A stretch of DNA of 55,997 bases from positions 1 through 55,997 of the IMG/VR virus record IMGVR_UViG_3300048597_000462, one strand, 5' to 3'. The notes under the pieces are model-generated. The model was not told the origin of the DNA and made no database searches. It saw only the letters and a list, made by a program, of their open reading frames with translations. Position 1 is the first letter of the stretch. Every line of letters starts with the position of its first letter. The translations under genes and the position numbers were made by a program. Source of the stretch: a virus. This document shows positions 1 to 7,098 of the stretch, in pieces.

Positions 1-360
1 CATAAGGTTCCTCATTATATTTTTACTCTTCCCGCAAATTTATACGGACAATATTTATCTACAGGTTTAATAGCAAAAGCTGTTAAAGATTTCTGCGATC
101 CTTCTGAGTATGGGGAACCCGAATTTTGGGCTTACTATGCCGATTATGATTGGGTTGCTTTCTGCCAATTATTTGGAACTATGATGGCCCTACCGCCATC
201 CTTTCCAATGTATTGCCGAGATATTAAGCAATTATGTGATTCTTTGGGTAACCCTAAATTACCTAAGCAAAAAACAGAGAAACATAATGCGTTAGAAGAT
301 GCTCGTTGGAATAAACAAGCTTATGATTATTTGATTAATATTGATTACCCCAGGAAGTAA
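1..360 (+). CDS. 3'-5' exonuclease, DEDDh type (5'-truncated by window edge)
   Basis: Frame 1 is open from base 1 to the TAA at 358-360 and encodes the last 119 residues. The visible motifs are FWAYYADYDWVAFCQLFG (an ExoII-type region with D-Y-D-W-V) and HNALEDARW (ExoIII HxAxxDA). This pair fits the Rv2179c-like 3'-5' exoribonuclease group of DEDDh nucleases, which trim RNA or DNA 3' ends with two metal ions. The ExoI motif with the first DxE would lie upstream, outside the window. It is convergent with the next gene and separated from it by a terminator. Confidence 0.75.
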   Translation, partial: HKVPHYIFTLPANLYGQYLSTGLIAKAVKDFCDPSEYGEPEFWAYYADYDWVAFCQLFGTMMALPPSFPMYCRDIKQLCDSLGNPKLPKQKTEKHNALEDARWNKQAYDYLINIDYPRK

Positions 361-405
361 AACCATTATTAAATCGGTTGCGCTTAAATCCCCCTGGGGT
401 ATTTT
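346..405. terminator. Hairpin between convergent genes
   Basis: TACCCCAGG (346-354) pairs with CCTGGGGTA (393-401), with a nested AACC/GGTT pairing in the long loop and a TTTTG tail. The position between two convergent genes supports a terminator. The loop is long, so efficiency is uncertain. Confidence 0.5.
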
Positions 406-441
406 GTTGGCTAGAAATCGTGCCATCCATTGAATGGGTAC

Positions 442-828
442 TTACATTGTCCCTGCACGGTATCCACAAATCCCATCCCACGCCAGATCGATTTTGCTTT
501 TTACCTTGAAAGGAATAAACTTCCAAATAAGTTCATTTTGCATCGCAGGCAACCCACCGGACTGAGCAATTATTTCTCCAGCCCTTTTAAAATCCCTCCA
601 TTGATCCGCCGATCCGTCATAGACATCCTCATGTTCTTCTCTCTCGTGGCAAATTGCCTTTAGTAGAGCTATTCGACCCTGCTCAAAAAGTGACAAGCTT
701 TCTAATAGAATCGAACCATCTAATTCTTGACATTCAAGATAAACTCGATGAATTTCCTCCCTACATTTATCATATTGCTCAAATCGCAATAATTCTTCCT
801 GAGTAAAAGCAGAATCCCAGCTAGTCAT
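442..828 (-). CDS. Hypothetical protein, 128 aa
   Basis: Not recognised. It is an acidic, helix-rich protein with many Glu and Leu in its first half (EELLRFEQYDKCREEIHRVY) and a Trp-containing C-terminus, with no signal peptide or membrane segment. It lies 42 bp downstream of nrdB on the same strand and probably shares its transcript. The ATG at 828 has no clear Shine-Dalgarno sequence. A plus-strand ORF overlapping it looks like a shadow. Confidence 0.6.
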   Translation of the reverse strand: MTSWDSAFTQEELLRFEQYDKCREEIHRVYLECQELDGSILLESLSLFEQGRIALLKAICHEREEHEDVYDGSADQWRDFKRAGEIIAQSGGLPAMQNELIWKFIPFKVKSKIDLAWDGICGYRAGTM

Positions 829-870
829 ATTTATTGGGTATCAATTAAATCAACACCCAATAATAATCAA

Positions 871-1887
871 TTAAAAATTGTGCCATCCTCCGACCGCCGC
901 TGACATCGAATATTGCACTTGGCTTTCAAAAAAGTTTGCCTTAGTACCGGCATCATTACTGACATCTGCTATCTTGTCTAAGTGCTTGTAGGGATTCTTT
1001 TTTTGTCCGTATAATTCTTTTAAACCAATGCTACGAAGCCGTAAGTCTGCCAAGTATTCTGTATATTGCTTGATGCTAGTTTCTGTGATACCAAGAAAGT
1101 CTTGACCAATGATGTGGTTAGCCCATTTTGACTCTTGATTAACCGCCGCATCCATCATTTCGTATAGCTTTTCCTCTGAGTAGCTAAACGTTTTCATTGC
1201 CTCAGTTAATATCTTTTGAAACAGGAATACATGGAGTTTTTCGTCCCGATGGATCATTTTTACAATGTCGGCGGTTCCATTCATTAATTGCCGAGTTGAT
1301 AGAACATAAAATGTGACAAAGCCGTTGTAAAAATATAGCCCTTCCAGCAAATAATCGGCAAACAAAGCATAGAAATAATCCTCGTCGCTTCGGGTATCTA
1401 GGTAGTTTTGATAGTAGGTTAAGATGCCCCGGCAACGTTCTTCTAGGATGCTATCAGTGCGCCAAAATTCGTAGATTTCATTTCGTTTCTCCACTGGCAA
1501 TAATGCCTCGACGATGTACTTATAGCTTTCGCTGTGGATGCCTTCAAAAAATGCCTGCTCTGCCACGCAATGGCGCACTGCCGGGGCGGTCATAACGTCG
1601 CCTATATTAGGGAGCATTGCCTCCTGAATTGAGTCCAGGTAAATTAAATAACTCAGGATGCCGTTATATGCTCGTTTCTCCCCTTCCATTAAGTTTTGAA
1701 AATCATTGATATCACCCGTCAAATCGGTGCGCTGGGGCACCCAAAAGAACTCCCTCATCTGGTTATAAATCTGCAACGCCCAGGCAAATTGGGGGCGGTC
1801 TAACAGCATTAAATTGGTGGTCTTGCCGTTCCAAAGCTGGATGTCATCATCGGTGGCAGTGGGGTCAAACAGGGGGGCTTTCAGCAT
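871..1887 (-). CDS. nrdB: Ribonucleoside-diphosphate reductase, class I small (radical) subunit
   Basis: NrdB houses the di-metal/tyrosyl radical cofactor that starts ribonucleotide reduction in NrdA. Visible ligands are the Asp in YLIYLDSIQ, Glu and His in EQAFFEGIHSESY (ExxH, with the following Tyr where the radical Tyr122 of E. coli R2 lies), Glu in DYLLEGLYFYNG, and Glu and His in IHRDEKLH. These fit an active class Ia-type R2. About 340 aa is normal. I prefer the ATG at 1887; a TTG at 1923 directly after a GGGGG Shine-Dalgarno would add 12 residues. Its partner nrdA lies 17 kb away on the other strand. A 38-nt palindrome (1967-2004) sits upstream. Confidence 0.95.
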   Translation of the reverse strand: MLKAPLFDPTATDDDIQLWNGKTTNLMLLDRPQFAWALQIYNQMREFFWVPQRTDLTGDINDFQNLMEGEKRAYNGILSYLIYLDSIQEAMLPNIGDVMTAPAVRHCVAEQAFFEGIHSESYKYIVEALLPVEKRNEIYEFWRTDSILEERCRGILTYYQNYLDTRSDEDYFYALFADYLLEGLYFYNGFVTFYVLSTRQLMNGTADIVKMIHRDEKLHVFLFQKILTEAMKTFSYSEEKLYEMMDAAVNQESKWANHIIGQDFLGITETSIKQYTEYLADLRLRSIGLKELYGQKKNPYKHLDKIADVSNDAGTKANFFESQVQYSMSAAVGGWHNF

Positions 1888-1966
1888 TGTTCCAGAAATA
1901 AACAGTTCCCCTATTTTAGGCAATTTCCCCCTACCGTGCCGAGAGCCATTGGTACATTTCTACCTG

Positions 1967-2004
1967 TTAAGTGGTGCTATAAGGACTTCTATAGGAGCAC
2001 TTAA
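1967..2004. repeat. 38-nt intergenic palindrome, copy P1
   Basis: It starts TTAAGTGGTGCTATA and ends CTATAGGAGCACTTAA, an imperfect dyad bounded by TTAA. It is one of five copies in the window, all exactly 38 nt. It lies in the divergent gap between nrdB (minus) and the zinc-ribbon/phoH unit (plus), ending 35 bp before the predicted plus-strand start element at 2039. Read as RNA it forms a hairpin, but it has no T-run, so an operator or other DNA site is more likely than a terminator. Confidence 0.85.
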
Positions 2005-2022
2005 TACCCTGGGCTGGAATGT

Positions 2023-2048
2023 TTGCTAACATTGGTCTGTACACAAAC
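2023..2048 (+). promoter_or_regulatory. Start-element promoter (GTACACAA), copy S1
   Basis: An extended -10 (TGC-TAACAT) is followed by exactly six bases and then GTACACAAAC at 2039-2048, so the octamer would begin at +1. The same layout recurs at 10200, 47045 (minus) and 47209. It would drive the zinc-ribbon and phoH-like genes. Confidence 0.6.
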
Positions 2049-2058
2049 AAGGATTGTT

Positions 2059-2262
2059 ATGAAAGAAAGGAAGGATGTGCCGGGGCAATGTCGGCGATGT
2101 GGGTCGAGTAATTTAGGCTCCCATGGTCGGGGGCGGGCTAGATGCCGAGACTGTGGGGCAACGATGTCCCTCTACCGGAAACGGGCTGGCCCACCGATGC
2201 TAGGCGATCGCCCAATGAGTAATGCTGAGCGGCAAAGGAGATGGCGAGAAAGGCACGGTTAA
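2059..2262 (+). CDS. Small zinc-ribbon protein (InsA-like)
   Basis: A 67-aa protein with CRRCGSSNLGSHGRGRARC and CRDCGAT, the four-cysteine ribbon seen at the N-terminus of IS1 InsA-type proteins, plus a basic tail (NAERQRRWRERHG). No transposase follows, so this is a free-standing DNA-binding-like ribbon. The ATG at 2059 follows an AAGGA site inside the start element region. An upstream TTG would begin before the predicted transcript start. Two other ribbons of this type are in the window (14528-14842 and 25845-25979). It overlaps out of frame with sequence just before phoH. Confidence 0.65.
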   Translation: MKERKDVPGQCRRCGSSNLGSHGRGRARCRDCGATMSLYRKRAGPPMLGDRPMSNAERQRRWRERHG

Positions 2263-2285
2263 AATTAAATAAACCGAGGTTTTCC

Positions 2286-3047
2286 ATGCCCAGAAAAGCC
2301 GCAAGACACAGTAAAAACCGGGACGGACGCAATGCGCCGTCTTTTTCTGTCGACAATCTGGTGCCCATTAATCAGCACTGGAAACAGCCTGACCATTTCA
2401 AAGCCTTGACTGCCAATCACCGCCGGATGGTTAGGTCAATCCATGAAGTTGATATAACCATCGTCCATGGCTGTGCCGGTACATTAAAGACTTTTTTGGC
2501 ATTGCAGACCGGGCTGAAATTAATCAAGGACAGACAGTTTGGAAAGTACCTGTATGTTAGGCAGAATATCAAGCGACCCAATGAACAAGGGTTGGGTTTC
2601 AGACCGGGGCACGAGTCCGAGAAGCTGTCGCCGTTGCTAAAACCCATTGAAGATAATTTGGCGGCAATTGCCCCCCAGGGTGAGATTGATTACCTACTCA
2701 GAACCAAGCGAATTGAAGCCTCGGATATGGAAATGTTGCGGGGACGTTCCCCATTGGACACGGTGATCCATTTAGACGAAGCCCAAAACGCTGATTTAAA
2801 CGGATTGCTTTGTGTGATGACCCGTTTACCGGAGTCTAGTCGGTTGATTATCACCGGGGATTTTAAGGGACAGAGAGATATTGATGCCCCAGAGTTTGAC
2901 GCCTTTGCCGGGGTCTGCCGGGTGTTCCGCAACCATCCCCGCATCCATGTCATTGGCTTTACTGAGGATGATATTCTCCGCAATGAGCTAATCAAGGACA
3001 TTTTGGAGGGCTTCGACCGGATTAAGAAGGGTGTCACCAATACCTAG
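2286..3047 (+). CDS. PhoH-like P-loop ATPase
   Basis: PhoH family proteins are SF1-helicase-like ATPases common in phages of cyanobacteria and other marine hosts; their phage role is unproven. The sequence shows a Walker A, HGCAGTLKTFLA, in which the usual second Gly of GxGKT is Leu, then RGRS (family motif RGRT/S), Walker B VIHLDEAQN, and a sensor-like IITGDFKGQ. I chose the ATG at 2286 because GAGG lies six bases upstream; an in-frame ATG at 2241 overlaps the zinc-ribbon gene and has a badly spaced site. The protein is 253 aa. A strong terminator follows. Confidence 0.85.
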   Translation: MPRKAARHSKNRDGRNAPSFSVDNLVPINQHWKQPDHFKALTANHRRMVRSIHEVDITIVHGCAGTLKTFLALQTGLKLIKDRQFGKYLYVRQNIKRPNEQGLGFRPGHESEKLSPLLKPIEDNLAAIAPQGEIDYLLRTKRIEASDMEMLRGRSPLDTVIHLDEAQNADLNGLLCVMTRLPESSRLIITGDFKGQRDIDAPEFDAFAGVCRVFRNHPRIHVIGFTEDDILRNELIKDILEGFDRIKKGVTNT

Positions 3048-3062
3048 ACCCCGTACAAACAA

Positions 3063-3096
3063 CCCCGCCATTACGACGGGGCTTTGTGTCTCACTT
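3063..3096 (+). terminator. Intrinsic terminator after phoH
   Basis: CCCCG (3063) pairs with CGGGG (ending 3081) across a short loop, followed by CTTTGTG and a T-run near 3094. It closes the zinc-ribbon/phoH unit. Confidence 0.65.
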
Positions 3097-3148
3097 TTTA
3101 GCAACAAACAGGGTTGATGATCGAAAATGACAGTTTATGCAACACAAG

Positions 3149-3478
3149 CTACTTTATAAGCAGGGTTGATTCTGAACGATTTTCCCAGGATTCAATTAAA
3201 TCTAGTTTTTCTTGAATCTTTTGGGGATAAACCCGTAAAATTTCTTCATACTTTTCAAGTTCCAGGCGAAGTCTTGTTATGATAAACTGCTTTGCCTCTT
3301 CGTAGGTTTCAAACGTAAACTGCCAATCTGAAATTCGACGAAATACTCTTACTTTTCCTGACATAGATTCTCTCCAGTAACTTTTGTCAGTAAACCGTAT
3401 AACTTCAACTTTTTTGATTTCAGTGTACGGTAGTTTAACTATGTACAAATAAACTTTGCTGTCGTTAGAATTGCTCAT
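3149..3478 (-). CDS. Hypothetical protein, 109 aa
   Basis: Not recognised. The N-terminal half is beta-rich (KVYLYIVKLPYTEIKKVEVI); the second half is a charged helix (RLRLELEKYEEILRVYPQK). It is the last gene of a minus-strand operon that begins near 5.4 kb. Its ATG overlaps the stop of the upstream gene by four bases (ATGA), indicating translational coupling. Confidence 0.65.
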   Translation of the reverse strand: MSNSNDSKVYLYIVKLPYTEIKKVEVIRFTDKSYWRESMSGKVRVFRRISDWQFTFETYEEAKQFIITRLRLELEKYEEILRVYPQKIQEKLDLIESWENRSESTLLIK

Positions 3479-3804
3479 AGTTTCAGCTCCAATTGGTTAA
3501 CATGCTTGCCAATGCCGGACTTAAGCAGAAAAACTTCCATGTCAAAGTTGGCGATCAGGTAATCGGTCAACTTTTCGGCAGTGTCTTGGTCTAGCTGGTC
3601 GGGAATAACAGCATCCATAATGAAGTCTTCGGCATTATCCACAAATCGTTGCCAGTTATCAGGGATGGTCAGTAAGTTATCCAGCCGTTCATAGGCGGGC
3701 AATAGATAATGACGGATACCCATCTGGGTCAGCCGGGTCATTAGGGGCTTTAGAACTGCTTCGGTTAAGCCCAACAGAATTAGAGAAAGAAGAATAGTTT
3801 TCAT
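3475..3804 (-). CDS. Hypothetical membrane-anchored protein, 109 aa
   Basis: The N-terminus MKTILLSLILLGLTEAV is a hydrophobic anchor or signal segment. The rest is helical and acidic. It resembles the small anchored proteins of phage lysis cassettes and sits next to an RlpA-like wall protein, but I see no family signature, so a holin or spanin role is only a suggestion. It is four-base coupled to the downstream 109-aa gene. Confidence 0.6.
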   Translation of the reverse strand: MKTILLSLILLGLTEAVLKPLMTRLTQMGIRHYLLPAYERLDNLLTIPDNWQRFVDNAEDFIMDAVIPDQLDQDTAEKLTDYLIANFDMEVFLLKSGIGKHVNQLELKL

Positions 3805-3806
3805 GG

Positions 3807-4010
3807 TTAGAAAGGTGGGATTTCAACCCACCCTAAATCAGGGAAATACTCGTACTTACCAGGGCGGTTAGCGATGCAAGACTTGTTGTAGGCACAGTGA
3901 TTGATAGCCCACCAAGAAAGGGTTAGGTAGTAGAAAAAAGAGTCACTGTCATTGCTAACACCGGCCATCAAAAAAGCCCAGCCACCCAGCGAAAGGAAAA
4001 AGAGTCGCAT
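3807..4010 (-). CDS. Hypothetical small membrane protein, 67 aa
   Basis: MRLFFLSLGGWAFLMAGV forms one hydrophobic segment and FFYYLTLSWWAI may form a second. The C-terminus is rich in Tyr and Pro. It lies two bases from its neighbours in a tight operon with the RlpA-like gene. A holin-like role would fit length and context but is not shown. Confidence 0.55.
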   Translation of the reverse strand: MRLFFLSLGGWAFLMAGVSNDSDSFFYYLTLSWWAINHCAYNKSCIANRPGKYEYFPDLGWVEIPPF

Positions 4011-4012
4011 GG

Positions 4013-4336
4013 TTAAAACCTTGTAATTTTTACTGGAACCCGCCCTTGTTTTAGGGAGGCAATGCGTTGGAATGCCGCCCGTGACAAATCAATGGAGCAA
4101 TTGCCACAGCGGTCTGTAATAGTCACCACCACACTCCGCCCAGTACGTCGATTAGTTACCCTCACCCGTTGTCCGAGCCGGTAATTATTACTGGCGGCGG
4201 TCATGGCATTGGGATACGCTCGACCATTAGCCTTGGTTCTCCCCGCCAAACTAGGGTGGTAATATGTGGCAACTTGGGCGTTTACTGGCAGGGCAATTAA
4301 TAAACTGGACAGGGTAATTAAGAGTTTTGTAAGCAT
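4013..4336 (-). CDS. RlpA-like double-psi beta-barrel protein, exported
   Basis: A signal peptide (MLTKLLITLSSLLIALPVNA) is followed by a compact DPBB domain: VATYYHPSLAGRTKANG, then RVRVTNRRTGRSVVVTITDR and SIDLSRAAFQRIA. These match the RlpA fold, in which the conserved Asp of the 'TDR' and 'IDLS' blocks are active-site residues of lytic transglycosylases acting on peptidoglycan. At 107 aa it is the catalytic domain alone, without a SPOR domain. In a phage it could help cell-wall breakdown at lysis. It overlaps the upstream gene by 19 bases. Confidence 0.8.
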   Translation of the reverse strand: MLTKLLITLSSLLIALPVNAQVATYYHPSLAGRTKANGRAYPNAMTAASNNYRLGQRVRVTNRRTGRSVVVTITDRCGNCSIDLSRAAFQRIASLKQGRVPVKITRF

Positions 4337-4623
4337 TCTTCTGGGTACGTAATTGGTTGCCAGTCAATGATAGGACTGTGGATTTTTAGAAAGCTAAACT
4401 CATACCAAGAAAGTACAGACTCGTACCACCCTTCTAGCCAATAACACTTATCTGTACTTTCTAGACATTCATAGCCTAGGTCATCTAAGTCATCGTCGAA
4501 TTCCCTTGAATAACGGGGAATATATTGGGCAATTACAGGAATAACGCCTTGATTTTTGGTTTGAACAAAAGCCAAGACATTTTGCCCCGGCTCTGGTAAT
4601 CTTTCTAAACTTGATGAATCCAT
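4318..4623 (-). CDS. DUF551-like protein, 101 aa
   Basis: The C-terminal pattern, with CYWLEGWYESVLSWYEF followed by PIIDWQPITYPEE, resembles the phage DUF551 family, where a W-x-P-I block ends the domain. Its function is unknown. The start overlaps the end of rusA by 19 bases and the end overlaps the RlpA-like gene, so it belongs to the same transcript. Confidence 0.55.
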   Translation of the reverse strand: MDSSSLERLPEPGQNVLAFVQTKNQGVIPVIAQYIPRYSREFDDDLDDLGYECLESTDKCYWLEGWYESVLSWYEFSFLKIHSPIIDWQPITYPEECLQNS

Positions 4624-5048
4624 GGTGGTAGTAATTGATTGGTGTTTTGCTCAATCTTAATAAACGCAACCGGGTCATCCTTGGAGTGAAAAAGTTTAAT
4701 GCTTTTCCCCACAACCACCTTGGCATTATCGTTGGGCAAAATCCCCGATTGTACCAGGGCGTCTAGGATAGAGCCGAGGATATTATCTAAGTCACCCCTG
4801 CGGCTATGTTTGCCCTGGAGGATAACTTCAATGGTGAACCCGTCACCTGTTAGAGCGGCATGCTCGCATTTCAGGATATTTACGGTAGAAGTCTTCCAAA
4901 GTCTGTAATTCTCTGGGAGATAACTGCCCCAGCGGTTGTGCCGGGGTCGGGCTTTCGGTACTATCTGACCGGGTAATTTGATAATTAGAGGTTTTTCTGT
5001 CACGACGGATGGTGAATGGTGCTTTCCTGACAAACTTTTTATCAGCAA
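4605..5048 (-). CDS. rusA: RusA-type Holliday junction resolvase
   Basis: RusA cuts four-way DNA junctions. Diagnostic residues are visible: IIKLPGQIVPKARPR near the N-terminus and GDLDNILGSILDALVQSG followed by ILPNDNAKV, supplying the conserved aspartates. Length (147 aa) is close to family size. The longest ORF starts with TTG at 5048; a GTG at 5003 would give a core closer to canonical RusA. Either way, its 5' part overlaps another ORF (4843-5175) in a different frame of the same strand. Confidence 0.85.
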   Translation of the reverse strand: MLIKSLSGKHHSPSVVTEKPLIIKLPGQIVPKARPRHNRWGSYLPENYRLWKTSTVNILKCEHAALTGDGFTIEVILQGKHSRRGDLDNILGSILDALVQSGILPNDNAKVVVGKSIKLFHSKDDPVAFIKIEQNTNQLLPPWIHQV

Positions 5049-5175
5049 AGGTTTTAGATTCTTTGATTTCCAGTGTTAATGGTTTACCATTTCTGAAGGT
5101 TCTAATGATAGGAGAACAGGGCATATCCCAGCGATGGCGGCGGTTTTCTCCTAGTGAACGGTAGTCAGGATTCAT
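4843..5175 (-). CDS. Hypothetical protein overlapping rusA, 110 aa
   Basis: Starting at the ATG at 5175, this reading frame gives a basic N-terminus (RNRRH-like, GENRRHRWDMPCSP) and a helical C-terminus with LSPRELQTLEDFYRKYPEM. The last 160-200 bases overlap the 5' end of rusA in another frame. Without it, about 120 bases between neighbours would be empty in an otherwise gapless operon, so I think it is real, though the dual-coding overlap is unusually long. Confidence 0.45.
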   Translation of the reverse strand: MNPDYRSLGENRRHRWDMPCSPIIRTFRNGKPLTLEIKESKTFADKKFVRKAPFTIRRDRKTSNYQITRSDSTESPTPAQPLGQLSPRELQTLEDFYRKYPEMRACRSNR

Positions 5176-5356
5176 GGTTGGATAACTCAATAGGAACGAA
5201 GTGATCATTAACTAATTCCATTGGGGTTTGCGCCCCGGAAATATTAACAACTTGAATAAAGCCGGACTTGCAATCCTGAACCATTTCTTCTGTTAATTTT
5301 TTAGTTAGTTCAAGTACACAGTCGCCATGGATAATCAAGAAAAGCGATTCATTCAT
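5165..5356 (-). CDS. Hypothetical protein, 63 aa
   Basis: Not recognised; a small acidic protein (MNESLFLIIHGDCVLELTKK...). It is the first gene of the minus-strand operon down to 3149, and its end overlaps the next start by eleven bases. The ATG at 5356 is chosen; an ATG at 5377 is also possible. Neither has a good Shine-Dalgarno. It is divergent from the plus-strand gene at 5391. Confidence 0.5.
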   Translation of the reverse strand: MNESLFLIIHGDCVLELTKKLTEEMVQDCKSGFIQVVNISGAQTPMELVNDHFVPIELSNHES

Positions 5357-5390
5357 GTTTACAATAGAATGGAACATTCAATATTAAAAG

Positions 5391-5594
5391 ATGAAAAGCA
5401 TCAAGGATAAAGTTTACCGCCGTATTTCTACAGGAGAGCTTTTCACTATTAAGCATAAAGGGATGGTGGTTATTAACTCGGTCAGCAAATACGTCGTTAT
5501 TTGTGAATCTTTGACCAGTGAACTAATATTGATTATCCCCGCTTATGATTTTGATAGCTCATTTGAGGAAGAACAACCCCCTAGTCAACTATGA
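5391..5594 (+). CDS. Hypothetical protein, 67 aa
   Basis: Not recognised. The pattern VYRRISTGELFTIKHKGMVV looks like a small beta-barrel. The stop overlaps the ATG of the ParB-like gene by four bases (ATGA), so the two are probably translated together. Confidence 0.55.
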   Translation: MKSIKDKVYRRISTGELFTIKHKGMVVINSVSKYVVICESLTSELILIIPAYDFDSSFEEEQPPSQL

Positions 5595-6079
5595 AATATC
5601 CAGAAGCTAAGCTAACCCCAATTGACAAGATTAAGCCCTACGCCAATAATGCTAAAAAGCATCCCCAGTCCCAGATTGACCTATTGGTTAAACAGATAAG
5701 CGAAGGGTTTGACCAGCCCATTGTAGTGGACAAGAATATGACCATCATCAAGGGGCATGGGCGACGGTTAGCTTGCCTACAGATGGGGCTTAAAGAAGTG
5801 CCGGTTATCGTCAGGGATGACCTAACGCCCGACCAAGTAAAAGCCGCTCGGATTGCCGATAATAAGCTGGCGGAAACTGATTGGGATATGGCTCTGCTAG
5901 CCGAAGAATTAGAAGCCTTGGATGCCGGTGGCTATGATGTGGCTTGCCTGGGGTTTGATGATGAAGAATTGGAGCAATTGTTGGGAGAGTTGGAGAGGGA
6001 GGAAATAGAGGAAGAGGAGCCGATAGAAAGCGAAGAAAAAGAGGGCAGTGTGTGCCCCCATTGTGGTGGTGTTATTTAG
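5591..6079 (+). CDS. ParB-like (ParB/sulfiredoxin fold) protein with C-terminal zinc knuckle
   Basis: Residues 1-100 form a ParB N-terminal-type domain: IKPYANNAKKHP, QISEGFDQPIVVDKN, and IIKGHGRRLACLQMG, where GHGR replaces the GERR/GHRR box that binds CTP in ParB. No HTH follows, so this is not a partition ParB. Phages often carry this domain fused to or beside DNA methyltransferase or terminase genes. The C-terminus is a long acidic stretch ending in VCPHCGGVI, half of a zinc site. Biochemical role unknown. Confidence 0.75.
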   Translation: MKYPEAKLTPIDKIKPYANNAKKHPQSQIDLLVKQISEGFDQPIVVDKNMTIIKGHGRRLACLQMGLKEVPVIVRDDLTPDQVKAARIADNKLAETDWDMALLAEELEALDAGGYDVACLGFDDEELEQLLGELEREEIEEEEPIESEEKEGSVCPHCGGVI

Positions 6080-6086
6080 GGTTTGG

Positions 6087-7025
6087 TTAGGGGTTATCCC
6101 TTTTAAACTTAGTCTCCATTGATGTCATATATCCAATAAGTTCACGCAATGGAACTTTGCCCAGGCTTTCCCAAACCAAACTCAATGTTTGAACATACTT
6201 TGTGGTCACAATTTCCCCTAATTCATCATGCGATTCCATCTTAGGGGCATCATCCCCGGTACTTTCCACTATGTCTGTCCATAGTCCAAATAGGACACCG
6301 TCAAAGTCATAGCCATCGGCTACTTCATGCTCTTTAATCTGCTTCCACCCACTTTCACCAAATAGTTGATATACAATGTAGGCAGAAAAGTTGGTGTCTT
6401 TTAGTTCAGGAAATTTTGCCTCAGTGCCATCAATTAAGCTCGTAAGGTAAACTACGCAATAATCAATATCCCCTAATGCAAGATGGGCAGATAATCGGGC
6501 TTTACCACGGGATACAAGTCGTTCAAAATAGTCAGGATGCACACCTACGTTGGTGGCGATTTGAGTTAGTGTTTGAGTGGACTCCGTAGGGAGTTTGGTA
6601 GTCTTTTCTCGAAATGCTTGCCGCCGATGATCTGGAATATGAGATAGCAAATGCTCTGTTGCATCACCGCTGGTAATCAATTGTCCCTCAGCGTCAAGGC
6701 TAAAATCCTTACCGGGGGCAAATCCTGACTCAATTAAATCACTAACTAAAATCTCGTTTGCTTTTGCCATTGCTTCTTTCATCATCCCAGACTTTTCTAA
6801 ACTCTCAAAAATACATTCCCAGTAAAACTCACAATCAGCGTCAGTTAAATCTAGCCAATCTGAATCATTCACCATATAGCGAGACAGTGTTTCACCGACG
6901 GACCTTTTCCCCATGTGGGTATAACCCCATTCCATAGCAGTAAAAACACTTGATTTTTTGCGAGATTTTAACGCAGATACTATCATCTTGCGAAAAGTTT
7001 TAGCGTTAGGGTTGAATCCTTTCAT
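6087..7025 (-). CDS. Hypothetical protein, 312 aa
   Basis: Not recognised. It is a soluble, mixed charged protein with a possible HTH-like stretch near the middle (TLTQIATNVGVHPDYFERLV) and basic flanks, so a DNA-binding role is possible. Start ATG 7025 has GGAG seven bases upstream. It lies downstream of the antirepressor gene; an operator copy (7079-7098) sits between them, suggesting it is part of the antirepressor regulon. A 20-residue Trp/acidic region near the N-terminus does not match a family I know. Confidence 0.6.
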   Translation of the reverse strand: MKGFNPNAKTFRKMIVSALKSRKKSSVFTAMEWGYTHMGKRSVGETLSRYMVNDSDWLDLTDADCEFYWECIFESLEKSGMMKEAMAKANEILVSDLIESGFAPGKDFSLDAEGQLITSGDATEHLLSHIPDHRRQAFREKTTKLPTESTQTLTQIATNVGVHPDYFERLVSRGKARLSAHLALGDIDYCVVYLTSLIDGTEAKFPELKDTNFSAYIVYQLFGESGWKQIKEHEVADGYDFDGVLFGLWTDIVESTGDDAPKMESHDELGEIVTTKYVQTLSLVWESLGKVPLRELIGYMTSMETKFKRDNP

Positions 7026-7078
7026 TGGTTTGCTCCGTAATGTTGTGTTGAAACTACCCCGTCATTTAGACGAGGTGA

Positions 7079-7098
7079 TTGTAGTCAGTCAAACGTGG
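7079..7098. promoter_or_regulatory. CACGTTTG operator, copy a
   Basis: On the plus strand TTGTAGTCAGTCAAACGTGG. It abuts the stop codon of the antirepressor gene and lies 54 bases upstream of the 312-aa gene. On the minus strand, TACAAT at its far end could serve as -10. One of five related sites. Confidence 0.6.

Noticed and set aside
430-663. Plus-strand ORF opposite the 128-aa gene
   Set aside because: No ribosome site and poor protein character; the opposite strand fits the nrdB operon better.
2059-2262. IS1-type insertion sequence
   Set aside because: Only an InsA-like ribbon exists; no InsB transposase, terminal inverted repeats or target duplication were seen.
3105-3175. Direct repeats CAGGGTTGAT near 3110 and 3165
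   Set aside because: Only two 10-nt copies, one inside a coding region; likely chance or local duplication.
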